In this document: positions 16,773 through 24,170 of the stretch, in pieces
How the letters are laid out: the number at the start of each line of letters is the position of its first letter
How positions within the stretch are numbered: the first letter of the stretch is position 1
DNA from: Anaerolineales bacterium
GTDB taxonomy: Bacteria > Chloroflexota > Anaerolineae > 4572-78 > J111
DNA: 24,170 nt
Assembly: GCA_012032575.1 (NCBI GenBank)
Contig: JAAUSP010000039.1
Location: 1-24,170 of the forward strand
Direction of reading: 5' to 3'
Made by a program: the position numbers and the translations under genes
Notes under the pieces: generated by a model
Seen by the model: the letters and a program-made list of their open reading frames with translations, nothing else
What the model was told of the DNA's origin: nothing
Databases searched by the model: none

Positions 16773-17093
16773 GTGTTTAATTTTGGTTCGAAGCTAAAAG
16801 AGAGTTTATCCCGCACCCGCAATTCGGTATTTGGGCAAATTGCCGGCCTGTTTGGGGCCAATCAGATTACCGATGAGTTGTGGGACGATTTGGAAGCGCT
16901 GTTGATCCAGGCCGATGTGGGCGTGGATACCACCGCCGCCCTGGTGGAACGGGTGCGCGAACGGGTGCGAAAAGAAGGCGTCACCCAGACCCATCAGGCC
17001 CAGGTGATTTTGAAAGAAAGCTCAATCCGAACCCCTTCGCCTGCACCTGCGCTGATTAAGCCTGTTGTTGCTACTGATGCTGTTTTAAGTTGA
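16773..17093 (+). pseudogene. ftsY: ftsY 5' fragment: signal recognition particle receptor N domain only
   Basis: The first ~85 residues match the helical N domain of FtsY: FGSKLKESLSRTRNSVFGQI, ELWDDLEALLIQADVGVDTT and the helix RVRERVRKEGVTQTHQAQVI. FtsY should continue with a GTPase domain (GxNGxGKTTT, DTAGR, TKLDG) to about 300 residues. None of this is present in any frame downstream; instead there are ~20 unrelated residues, a TGA, and a glycosyltransferase gene. The break is near 17020-17030. FtsY is essential for membrane targeting, so a complete copy must exist elsewhere or the contig is misjoined here. GTG 16773 is the start, with a consensus-like promoter upstream. The fragment may be a scar of an insertion or rearrangement that brought in the genes from 17100 onward. 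Confidence 0.8.
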
Positions 17094-17151
17094 GCCAAAT
17101 AGAAACCTTAAATTTGTCTATAATTTGTTTATATTTTTGTAGAAAAGCTAT

Positions 17152-18751
17152 ATGTCACAAGAAACAAGGGCTTTTACCAGTTTAGTTACCGAGCCAGTAA
17201 GCGCAAGCCCGCAAGTAGGCTTGCTGCAGCGATCTTTACCTCTAACCATCGCTGCAATTGTTATCCTATTCCTGGCCTTTTTTAATTTGACTCATTATCC
17301 CATAACCTGGTTTGACGAGGGTTCTCACCTGCATGTGCCAAAAACCCTGGTGCGGTATGGTGTTTATGCCGATTATAGCAGTGAAGGGTTTCGTCATTAT
17401 GGGCCGACAATAGGGATTGGACCTACCATTATGCTGCCTATTGCCGCTGCCTTTCAGTTTTTTGGGATTGGCCTGCTACAGGCTCGCCTGGTGATGGTAT
17501 TGTACCTTTTGGCGACAATCTACGTTTTTTATCGTTTGGCTGAGGGTTTAGGTGGGACTCGGCTGGCATGGGTGGCCACCGCCCTTTTGGTAACTTCTAG
17601 AGGTATCTCTTTAATCGAGTATGGGCGGCAAGTATTAGGCGAGGTGCCGGGTCTGCTTTTTGTAGTCGCAGGGTTAGCCTTGTGGTTTGCCACCTGGGAG
17701 CGGAGTAGCTGGCAGCGGCTTGCCGCAGTGGGGCTGCTTTTGGGTCTGGCCATGGTAACTAAACATCAATATCTGCTGGTGCTGGCCCCCACTCTGGGGT
17801 TGGCCTGGCTGGCCAACTTAAATTACTATCGTACTGCCCCCCAGCGACTGTTTATTGTGCCAGGAATTATTGCGTTCTTCTGTTTTGCCTTGTGGCAAGG
17901 TTATCTCATTTTGTATCTGGGACCGGCTACCGCCAGCGAGAATCTGGCGATGTTCCGCCAATTTACCTCGGGCGCGGCCTTGGTGTTATCGCCTCAATTA
18001 ATGGAGCGCGGCCTTAGAGAATTGTTGAGCCTCAATGTGTACATGGGCTGGTTAGTGCCTGTGCTGGCTTACGGTTTTATTCTGGCTCTGCCCCGCCAGA
18101 AAGAGGGACAGCGCTGGGGGTATTTTGTTGATGCTGGTGGCAGTTAATCTGGTCTGGTATGTTGTCGCCTCGATCAGTTGGCTGCGTTATGCCTTCCCCG
18201 GCCTGGTTTTTGCCAGCCTGTTCGTGGCCCGCTTCTTCTATGATTTGACCGATGGATTTCAGTTGGATGTGCGGGCTTTACGACAAGCATTCTCTCAGGG
18301 ACAGGCCGCTTTAGGCAAGCAAGCTTTGCGTTGGGGCTTATTGGTTTGGTTGGCCCTCATGATAGCCGTACCTCTGGCTCAAACAAGCCTGAAGATTTTA
18401 TCGCCTGGTTTCGACGCACCTGAGGCGATGGCCGCTTATATGAATGAACATGTACCACCAACAGCCTTAGTCGAAACCTGGGAGCCGGAAATGGGCTTTT
18501 TGACCGACCATAACTACCATTTCCCACCGCCGCTCCTCCTCAACAACGCAGTTGGCTATGTCTGGTTGGGTGGAGACCCACCCGCCGCTAAATACAACTT
18601 TGTACAATCAGAACGGCCTGATTATGTACTGGTAGGTCAGTTTTCCCGCTGGGTAGAGCTTTATCCAGCCGATGTATTGGCTACCCAATATAAACTGGTA
18701 ACCAGTATCGGCCCGTATGATCTATATAGTCTTAAAAATCCAAAATCGTAA
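17152..18751 (+). CDS. GT-C (GT39/ArnT-like) membrane glycosyltransferase, frame break in a G-run
   Basis: Two overlapping frames (17152-18147 and 18125-18751) join into one protein of about 532 residues if one G is removed from the run of five at 18116-18120; the sequence then reads RWGILLMLVAVNLVWYV, restoring a membrane helix. The protein has some ten hydrophobic segments. After the first one comes TWFDEGSHLHVP, whose Asp-Glu (residues 55-56) is at the place of the catalytic acidic pair of GT-C enzymes that use polyprenyl-phosphate sugars. The C-terminal third is a soluble domain (AYMNEHVPPTALVETWEPEM). The likely role is sugar transfer outside the membrane to lipid, glycan or protein. No good ribosome-binding site precedes ATG 17152. 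It leads the ACP-reductase-ligase operon, separated by a foldback repeat. Confidence 0.8.
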
Positions 18752-18760
18752 CTACTCAGC

Positions 18761-18845
18761 CATGTCATTTCGACCGAAGGGAGAAATCTCCGAGGCCGAT
18801 GCAATGCGGTAGAGATTTCTCGGCCTATGGTCTCGAAATGACATG
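18761..18845. repeat. 85-base palindromic dispersed-repeat-like element
   Basis: Perfect 13-base terminal inverted repeats CATGTCATTTCGA / TCGAAATGACATG enclose a second pair (GAGAAATCTC at 18781-18790 and GAGATTTCTC at 18812-18821). The organisation and the TGTCATTTCGA ends resemble REP/MITE-like elements that I recall from many environmental genomes; this was not checked. It begins 10 bases after the glycosyltransferase stop and ends 45 bases before the ACP start. Confidence 0.75.
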
Positions 18846-18890
18846 AGGGTTGAGCAGTTGCCCAAAATCTTAATAGTATGGAGTACACCC

Positions 18891-19214
18891 GTGCATAACT
18901 CTAACGGAACCGGTCTCAACCGGTCAGAAATTGCTCAAATGATTATAACCAGTTTGCAAGAAGTGCTGGCTATGGACAATGGTGGTTCACCCAGCCCTCA
19001 ACCCTTCACCCCCGAAACTCGCTTGATTGGCCGGGAAGCTGCGCTTGACTCGATGGGCCTGGTTAACCTGATAGTCGAAGTAGAACAACGGTTGGAAGAT
19101 ACCTATGACCTGACCGTAATTCTGGCCGATGAACGAGCGATGTCGCAGAAGAATAGCCCGTTTCGCTCGGTCGAAACCCTGGCCGATTACATTTGCCAGT
19201 TAGCCACAGAGTAG
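18891..19214 (+). CDS. Acyl carrier protein
   Basis: 107 residues from GTG 18891, chosen because GGAG lies 7 bases upstream and the longer ATG frame (18843) would begin inside the foldback repeat. The carrier signature is AALDSMGLVNLIVEVEQRLE, with Ser54 as the phosphopantetheine attachment site, followed by the usual helices (SPFRSVETLADYICQL). It is longer than housekeeping ACP (~78 residues) and differs from it in sequence, which is typical of carriers dedicated to a specialised pathway. The reductase gene follows after 7 bases and the ligase after that, so this is probably the carrier on which the ligase loads an acyl group. The insert DERAMSQKNSPFRS before the last helix is also seen in carriers of glycan clusters. 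Confidence 0.85.
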   Translation: MHNSNGTGLNRSEIAQMIITSLQEVLAMDNGGSPSPQPFTPETRLIGREAALDSMGLVNLIVEVEQRLEDTYDLTVILADERAMSQKNSPFRSVETLADYICQLATE

Positions 19215-19221
19215 GCTGAAC

Positions 19222-19923
19222 GTGTCAGAAACTGAAGTTGTTCTAATTACCGGCACCCGCAAAGGAATTGGCCGTCACCTGGCCGAACACTTTGTGCGTA
19301 AAGGTGCTATTGTAGAAGGGTGCAGCCGCGAGGCACCCGATTGGGAATTGCCCAATTATACCCATCATTGTTTGGATGTGGCTAACGAGGTTCAAGTTAA
19401 AGCCTTGTTATCTTCAATTCAAAAACGACATGGCCGGTTGGACGTCCTCATAAACAATGCCGGTATTGCTTCGATGAACCACAGCCTGCTCACTCCGGCT
19501 GCAACTATTGGCCGGATCATGTCAACCAATTTTCAGGGCACCTTTCTCTTTTGCCGTGAAGCGGCTAAAGTGATGCGCCGCCGTCGTTATGGCCGCATCG
19601 TCAACTTGAGTACGGTGGCCGTACCCCTGCGCTTGGAAGGGGAGGCTATCTACGCCGCCTCTAAAAATGCGGTGCTTACCTTTAGCCAGATTTTAGCCCG
19701 TGAATTGGCTGAGTTTGGCATTACCTGTAACGTGATTGGCCCTACCCCGATTGAAACAGATTTGATCCGCAATGTGCCCAAAGATAAAATTGAGCTGATT
19801 ATCAACCAGTTAGCCGTTAAACGTCTGGGGCGATTTGAAGATGTGGCTAACGTAGTAGATTTTTTTGTCAAACCGGAAAGTGATTATATTACTGGACAGG
19901 TGATTTACCTGGGAGGCGTCTAA
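19222..19923 (+). CDS. SDR family oxidoreductase, FabG-like
   Basis: 233 residues of the classical short-chain dehydrogenase fold. The cofactor motif is TGTRKGIG (residues 10-17), NNAG is at 78-81, and the active-site YAASK places Tyr144 and Lys148. The catalytic serine, 13 residues before the Tyr in FabG, is here Thr131 (in NLSTVAVP), with Ser130 beside it. C-terminal GRFEDVANVVDFFV and YITGQVIYLGG are as in 3-oxoacyl-ACP reductases. It probably reduces a 3-oxoacyl (or similar) group on the neighbouring carrier protein with NAD(P)H. The start is GTG 19222, 7 bases after the ACP stop; its stop overlaps the ligase start by one base (TAATG), so the three genes form one translation unit. Confidence 0.88.
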   Translation: MSETEVVLITGTRKGIGRHLAEHFVRKGAIVEGCSREAPDWELPNYTHHCLDVANEVQVKALLSSIQKRHGRLDVLINNAGIASMNHSLLTPAATIGRIMSTNFQGTFLFCREAAKVMRRRRYGRIVNLSTVAVPLRLEGEAIYAASKNAVLTFSQILARELAEFGITCNVIGPTPIETDLIRNVPKDKIELIINQLAVKRLGRFEDVANVVDFFVKPESDYITGQVIYLGGV

Positions 19924-21287
19924 TGGCAATAGCATGGTTACTGGAAAGAATGACTCAATGGCAGTCCGAACCTGCCCTCATCCGCTCGGATCAGGTGACA
20001 ACCTATGGTCAACTGCTTGGGTTGGTGGCTTTGTGGCAAGCTCATCTTGACGAACACGGCGTAGAGGCCGGACAGGTCGTGGCTTTGCGGGGGGATTATA
20101 CGCCCAAAGCCGTTGCCCTGATGCTGGCCCTGATTGACCGGGGGACAATTGTTGTGCCTTTGACCGAGGCGGCGGAAGTGCATCGGTCTGAGTTTTTGGA
20201 TATTGCCGAAGTTGAAGTGGAAATCTCTTTTGATGAGGCTGATGGCTGGACCATTCACAATCGCGACCGGGTTGCCGCCAATCCCATCACCCTCAAATTA
20301 CGGGCGGAAGACGCGCCAGGGCTGGTCCTCTTCTCTTCGGGTTCAACCGGGAAAAGCAAGGCGGCCTTGCACAACTTCATCCCCTTACTGGAAAAGTTCA
20401 AGGTTTCGCGGCAGCGCATGTGTACGCTAACCTTCCTGCTCCTGGATCACATCGGTGGGATTAATACCTTGTTTTACACCCTATCCAACGGCGGCACGGT
20501 TGTATCGGTGCGCAGCCGCGATCCCGAAGTTATCTGCCAGATGATCGAGCGTTACAAAGTTGAAATGCTGCCTACCTCCCCTACGTTTCTGAATTTACTG
20601 CTGATCTCCGAAGCCTACAAGCGTTACGACCTGTCGTCGCTCAAGCTGATTACCTACGGCACCGAAGTGATGCCGGAAACCACCCTGCACCGTGTTCATG
20701 AACTGTTCCCCAATCTCCGTTTGCAGCAAACTTACGGGATGTCAGAGTTGGGTATTTTGCGCTCTAAATCCAAAGACTCCGGCTCGCTCTGGGTTAAAGT
20801 TGGCGGCGAGGGCTTTGATATAAAAATAGTGGACGGTATCTTATGGGTGCGAGCGCAATCGGCTATGTTGGGTTATTTGAACGCCCCCAGTCCTTTTGAC
20901 GAAGAAGGCTGGATGAATACCGGCGATATGGTCGAGGTTGAAGGTGATTACATCCGCATCCTGGGGCGAAAATCAGAAATCATCAACGTGGGTGGGCAGA
21001 AGGTCTATCCGGCCGAGGTTGAAAGTGTGTTGTTGCAGATGGATAACGTCAGGGATGCAGTGGTAATTGGCGAAAAGAATCCTATCACCGGCAACATTGT
21101 CACGGCGCGGGTCAATTTGTTTGAGCCGGAAGACCCCAAAGCTTTCAAGCAGCGCCTGCGCGTTTTTTGCCGAAATAAGCTGGCGTCATTCAAGATTCCG
21201 GTTAAGGTAGAAATCAGCGGAGATGAGCAGTATAACGCCCGTTATAAACGGATGCGGCGATTAGAGGTGGTTGGAGGAACAAGCTAA
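19923..21287 (+). CDS. ANL superfamily acyl-adenylate ligase (AMP-binding)
   Basis: 454 residues, compact for the superfamily (usually 500-550). It activates a carboxylic acid with ATP and passes it to a thiol. Core motifs: LVLFSSGSTGKSKAAL (P-loop, ~135-150), QQTYGMSELG (~266-275), GWMNTGDMVEVEGDYIRILG with GRKSEIINVGGQKVYPAEVE (hinge and C-domain, ~330-366). The C-terminal catalytic Lys usually seen in a GK motif is not obvious; NARYKRMRR stands there. With a dedicated ACP gene two positions upstream, the acceptor is plausibly that carrier rather than CoA. The start overlaps the reductase stop. The substrate acid cannot be read from the sequence. No further gene of the operon follows before the repeat and terminator at 21302-21581. 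Confidence 0.88.
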   Translation: MAIAWLLERMTQWQSEPALIRSDQVTTYGQLLGLVALWQAHLDEHGVEAGQVVALRGDYTPKAVALMLALIDRGTIVVPLTEAAEVHRSEFLDIAEVEVEISFDEADGWTIHNRDRVAANPITLKLRAEDAPGLVLFSSGSTGKSKAALHNFIPLLEKFKVSRQRMCTLTFLLLDHIGGINTLFYTLSNGGTVVSVRSRDPEVICQMIERYKVEMLPTSPTFLNLLLISEAYKRYDLSSLKLITYGTEVMPETTLHRVHELFPNLRLQQTYGMSELGILRSKSKDSGSLWVKVGGEGFDIKIVDGILWVRAQSAMLGYLNAPSPFDEEGWMNTGDMVEVEGDYIRILGRKSEIINVGGQKVYPAEVESVLLQMDNVRDAVVIGEKNPITGNIVTARVNLFEPEDPKAFKQRLRVFCRNKLASFKIPVKVEISGDEQYNARYKRMRRLEVVGGTS

Positions 21288-21301
21288 CTATCATTAAAAA
21301 C

Positions 21302-21381
21302 CTATCCGAAAACCCAGCCGCGGCGGCTTCCACGCCGCCGCGGATCGGGCGTGGGAGCCCGGCCCGCTAGATTTTGGATAG
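21302..21381. repeat. GC-rich foldback element downstream of the ligase operon
   Basis: Outer arms CTATCCGAAAA (21302-21312) and TTTTGGATAG (21372-21381) enclose a GC hairpin CCGCGGCGG-N8-CCGCCGCGG (21318-21343) and a second GC-rich part. It is unlike its AT-rich surroundings and looks like a small mobile palindromic repeat; it may also help end transcription. Confidence 0.65.
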
Positions 21382-21531
21382 ATTCTAAGTACATTTTATC
21401 AAACTCAAACCGCTTTCATAGATTTTTCCTATAAAGTTTTTATTCAAATATTCTATACTTCAGCTTGGAGATTCCGTGAGATAAACACATCATCACAATA
21501 CTTGATCTTCTGACCCGGTTCTGAACACTAC

Positions 21532-21581
21532 GAGGAATCCCTTACCTTCCATATAAGGATTATAAGGATTCCTCTTTTTTT
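21532..21581 (+). terminator. Intrinsic terminator between the ligase operon and the secreted-protein gene
   Basis: GAGGAATCCCTTA (21532-21544) pairs with TAAGGATTCCTC (21563-21574), with one unpaired base, followed by seven T. It is about 245 bases after the ligase stop, so it could also act as an attenuator for the gene at 21632. The stretch 21382-21531 has no recognisable feature. Confidence 0.7.
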
Positions 21582-21631
21582 AGATAACCCTGGCATAACC
21601 GGTAATGACTTTAATAGTGAGAGAGGTTGCA

Positions 21632-24170
21632 ATGCTCAAAAATAACCACTGCCCCAAGCTGCACAATATTCAAAGATATGCCTCCTCAGCCCTCCTTAAT
21701 TTCATCTATCCATCATTTTTAATGGTCGTTATTTTAGCTTTGACTATGGGCTTTTTATTGAGCCTATCTGTCATCCAACCCAGGACAGCGCTGGCCCAGG
21801 GGGGCGGTAATGGGGTGATCACCCAGACAACCGTGGCCGATTTTGGAGCCAGTTGTGGTGTAGCGACCAATGTGAGCGTGAGCAGCGCCGGTGGGGGGGA
21901 ACTGCGTTTAATAGCTACGTTAGAGGACTACTTTGATGATACTGTTGTCAACAATAGTCTCTGGTTAACCGGCACGGCGTATGCATGGTATACTGGTGGC
22001 GTGCCTGCCCAAACTAATGGGCTGCTCAACTTGGATGGCTCATATCTGCGTTCGCAAGCAGTTTTTACGCAACCGGAACGTTTTTCTTGAAACGCGAGCC
22101 TTGTTACGGGTCAATGGCAACAATGCCGGACAGGTAGATTTGGGCTATTATCGGGAGCTACCCCCTCTTAACCCCAATGCGCCGAGTGATGCCAGTTCTT
22201 TCCGTATCTTCCTGGCTGATACCAATAATAATCTGTCCGTTCTTTCCCGCGATGGTGGCTCTTCGGCCCCGTTGAGCAGTATTGATGTGGCCGACCCCGA
22301 CTTAACCCAATATCACAACTTTCGGATCGAGTGGAGCCAAACGGAAACCCGTTATTATGTAGATGGCAGTCAGATAGCCAATGTCACCCCCAGTATCTCC
22401 ACGCTGCTATCGTGGGTATTCTTATACACCCAGGAGCCGTCGCGCCCGATGCAGGTAGATTGGGTGCGGGCCGGAGTATACACCGGGAGCGGGACATACG
22501 AATCTTGCCCTCAGGATGCAGGAGCGGTCGCCAACTGGACCGGGTTGGATGGAGTCGTAACTCAACCATCAGGGACCACCATCAGCTATCGGACCCGGAC
22601 CTCGCTGGATGGGGTGAATTGGAGCGAGTGGGCGGTGGTAAATGGGAGCAGTATCAGCAGTCCGGCGGGGCGATATTTGCAGTATGAAGTCACTTTAGGC
22701 ACAAGCGACCTGTTAAACTCGCCGGAGGTGCAGCAGGTCAGTTTGAGTTATCAAACCGTCAGTGGAACGGCGACGAACACGCCAACCCCCACCAACACAC
22801 CCGTGCCGCCGACAGCGACTTCCACAGCAACGCCAACAAATACGCCTGAGGGAACAATGCTGATAACTCAGACATCGGCGGGAGATTTTGGGGCGAGTTG
22901 TAGTGTGTTGAACAGTGTGAGTGTGAGCAACGCTGCCGGAGGCGAAGTGCGCCTCGCCGCAACAGTGGAAGACTACTTTGATGGAACCACCATCAACAGC
23001 AGCCGGTGGGTCACGGGCAGCACCTACGAGTGGTACACCGTGCCCCCCAGTGTTGGAGACGGACTGCTTACGCTTGATGCCGCCTACTTACGTTCCCAAG
23101 TAGGTTTTAATCAGAGCACGCCGGTGCGCTTTTTCGAGGCTAGGGCGATGCAGCGGATTAATAGCGACAACGCCTCCTGGCCCGACCTGGGCTTTTATCG
23201 CGAATTGCCGCCGTTAGCCTATGGCAGCGGCCCTTATCCCAACGATAGTTCTTTGCGTATATTTGTTACCCGCGATACCAATACCACCTACATTCGTGGG
23301 CGGGATGGCGACGCCTCTAACCCCCTCATTGATGTTGATATACCAACGATCAACTTAACCCAATATCACGATTTTAGAATTGAGTGGGATGCCAGCGAAA
23401 CCAGGTTTTATATAGATGGAGTATTTCAGGGCACAATAGTCGGGAGTTCGGCGCTAAACACCTGGGTGTTTTTGTACAGTCAGGACCCGTCAACATCTAG
23501 TGGGGGTAGAAGCCCCATGCAGATAGACTGGGTGCGAGCGGGAGCCTACCCAACCAATGGTACGTATACCTCGTGTGCCCAGGATGCCGGTCAGGTTGTT
23601 ACCTGGGCTACGCTGGCTTCAACCGGAAATACCCCGGCCAATACAAACATATCATTCAGCACTCGTACTTCGCTGGATGCCAATAATTGGAGCGAATGGT
23701 TGCCGGTCAGCAATGGCAATATTGGTAGCCCGGCTGGCCGATACCTGCAATACCGCATGGAATTGAGCAGTTCAAATGTCCTGGTGTCGCCGGAGGTGCA
23801 GCAGGTCAATTTGAGTTATCAACTGTGAGTGCGACGCCGACGAGCACTGCGACCTCAACGGATACGCCAATTCCGCCGACACCAACAGACACAGCGACGA
23901 ACACGCCAGTGCCGTCGACTCCGACAGACACAGCGACGAACACGCCAGTGCCGCCAACGGCGACGAATACACCAACGGTGACTCCCACCTTTACCCCTAC
24001 GCCAATAGCAGGACTTATCTTTGCCGATGGCTTTGAGTTGGGCAATCTGACCGCCTGGTCGGCCAGTACCACGGATAGTGGCGATCTGAGTGTGGCGCCG
24101 GCAGCGGCTCTGGTTGGAACAAATGGGTTGCGGGCGGTGCTGGATGATAACAACAGCATCTATGTCACCG
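21632..24170 (+). CDS. Large secreted modular protein with two LamG/GH16-like repeats (3' truncated, two frame breaks)
   Basis: Starts at ATG 21632 (AGAGAGGT upstream; an earlier in-frame ATG at 21605 lacks this) with a long signal peptide ending ...RTALAQG. Two ~300-residue modules follow, each with DFGASC, a concanavalin-like sandwich (ITQT..., LEDYFD, YLRSQ, GYYRELPPL, FRIEW...TRYYVDG, DWVRAG) and a second domain (ISYRTRTSLDGVNWSEW, SPAGRYLQY, SPEVQQVSLSYQ). Thr/Pro/Asn-rich linkers join them, and a third, different domain (ADGFELGNLTAWS) begins before the window ends. The modules probably bind carbohydrate or mediate adhesion; no catalytic residues are evident. Comparison of the modules shows one extra T in the run at 22081-22085 and one missing A near 23819-23823; correcting both leaves a single open frame to the window edge. 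Confidence 0.82.
23885..23953 (+). repeat. In-gene tandem repeat encoding the Thr/Pro linker
   Basis: A 30-base unit beginning ACAGACACAGCGACGAACAC occurs at 23885-23914 and identically at 23924-23953, a period of 39 bases (13 codons), within the linker of the secreted protein. It encodes TDTATNTPVP. Such coding repeats change copy number easily, altering linker length. Confidence 0.85.

Noticed and set aside
18843..18890. Extended N-terminus of the ACP from ATG 18843
   Set aside because: The ATG is the last part of the foldback repeat's right arm; GTG 18891 has a proper ribosome-binding site and gives a normal ACP.
23829..24000. Short direct repeats that could suggest a CRISPR array
   Set aside because: They are in frame, encode Thr/Pro/Asn linkers of the secreted protein and lack unique spacers of constant size.

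Overview
The window looks like a chromosomal segment of a Chloroflexota bacterium (Anaerolineae-like). This is inferred from gene content, not from a phylogenetic marker: large secreted proteins with Thr/Pro/Asn-rich linkers, a subtilase with a DUF11 domain, two secreted proteins with a hydrophobic YLP-type C-terminus, a MetV/MetF-type methylenetetrahydrofolate reductase pair and a tungsten-type aldehyde:ferredoxin oxidoreductase. There are no rRNA or tRNA genes, CRISPR arrays or transposase genes that I can support.

Layout. 1-452: C-terminus of a secreted glycoside hydrolase (GH44-like). 601-1237 (-): DUF433/DUF5615 toxin-antitoxin pair with its own promoter and inverted repeat. 1537-3156 (+): metV-metF, with a strong sigma70 promoter and a repeat-built foldback between the genes. 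3573-5397 (+): aldehyde:ferredoxin oxidoreductase. 5774-7891 (+): methyl-accepting chemotaxis protein. Three strong intrinsic terminators separate these units. 7991-9447 (-): a PhnB-like protein, then an arsR-SRPBCC operon whose promoter predicts a leaderless mRNA; a small VOC protein diverges at 9639. 10139-11205 (-): flavin-dependent (LLM) oxidoreductase broken by frameshift. 11476-15518 (-): secreted subtilase and a long-type (E. coli-like) argininosuccinate synthase. 15786-16603 (-): GAF-domain protein preceded by a short ORF with a related coiled-coil N-terminus.

From 16773 on the + strand: an ftsY gene with a near-consensus promoter is cut off after its N domain. It is followed by a multi-membrane GT-C glycosyltransferase, a foldback repeat, and a tight ACP - short-chain reductase - acyl-adenylate ligase operon. 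The ligase could load an acyl chain on the carrier protein, the reductase modify it, and a glycosyltransferase-linked surface glycan be the acceptor; this is inference. The window ends inside a secreted protein built of two ~300-residue LamG/GH16-like modules joined by Thr/Pro linkers.

A recurring oddity is single-base frame breaks: AOR N-terminus, LLM oxidoreductase, GT-C protein, the secreted modular protein (twice) and the short ORF upstream of the GAF gene. In each case homology or internal repeats show where the frame should continue. Most lie at or beside short homopolymers, which suggests assembly/sequencing indels as much as real pseudogenes. Gene products should be read as frame-corrected.
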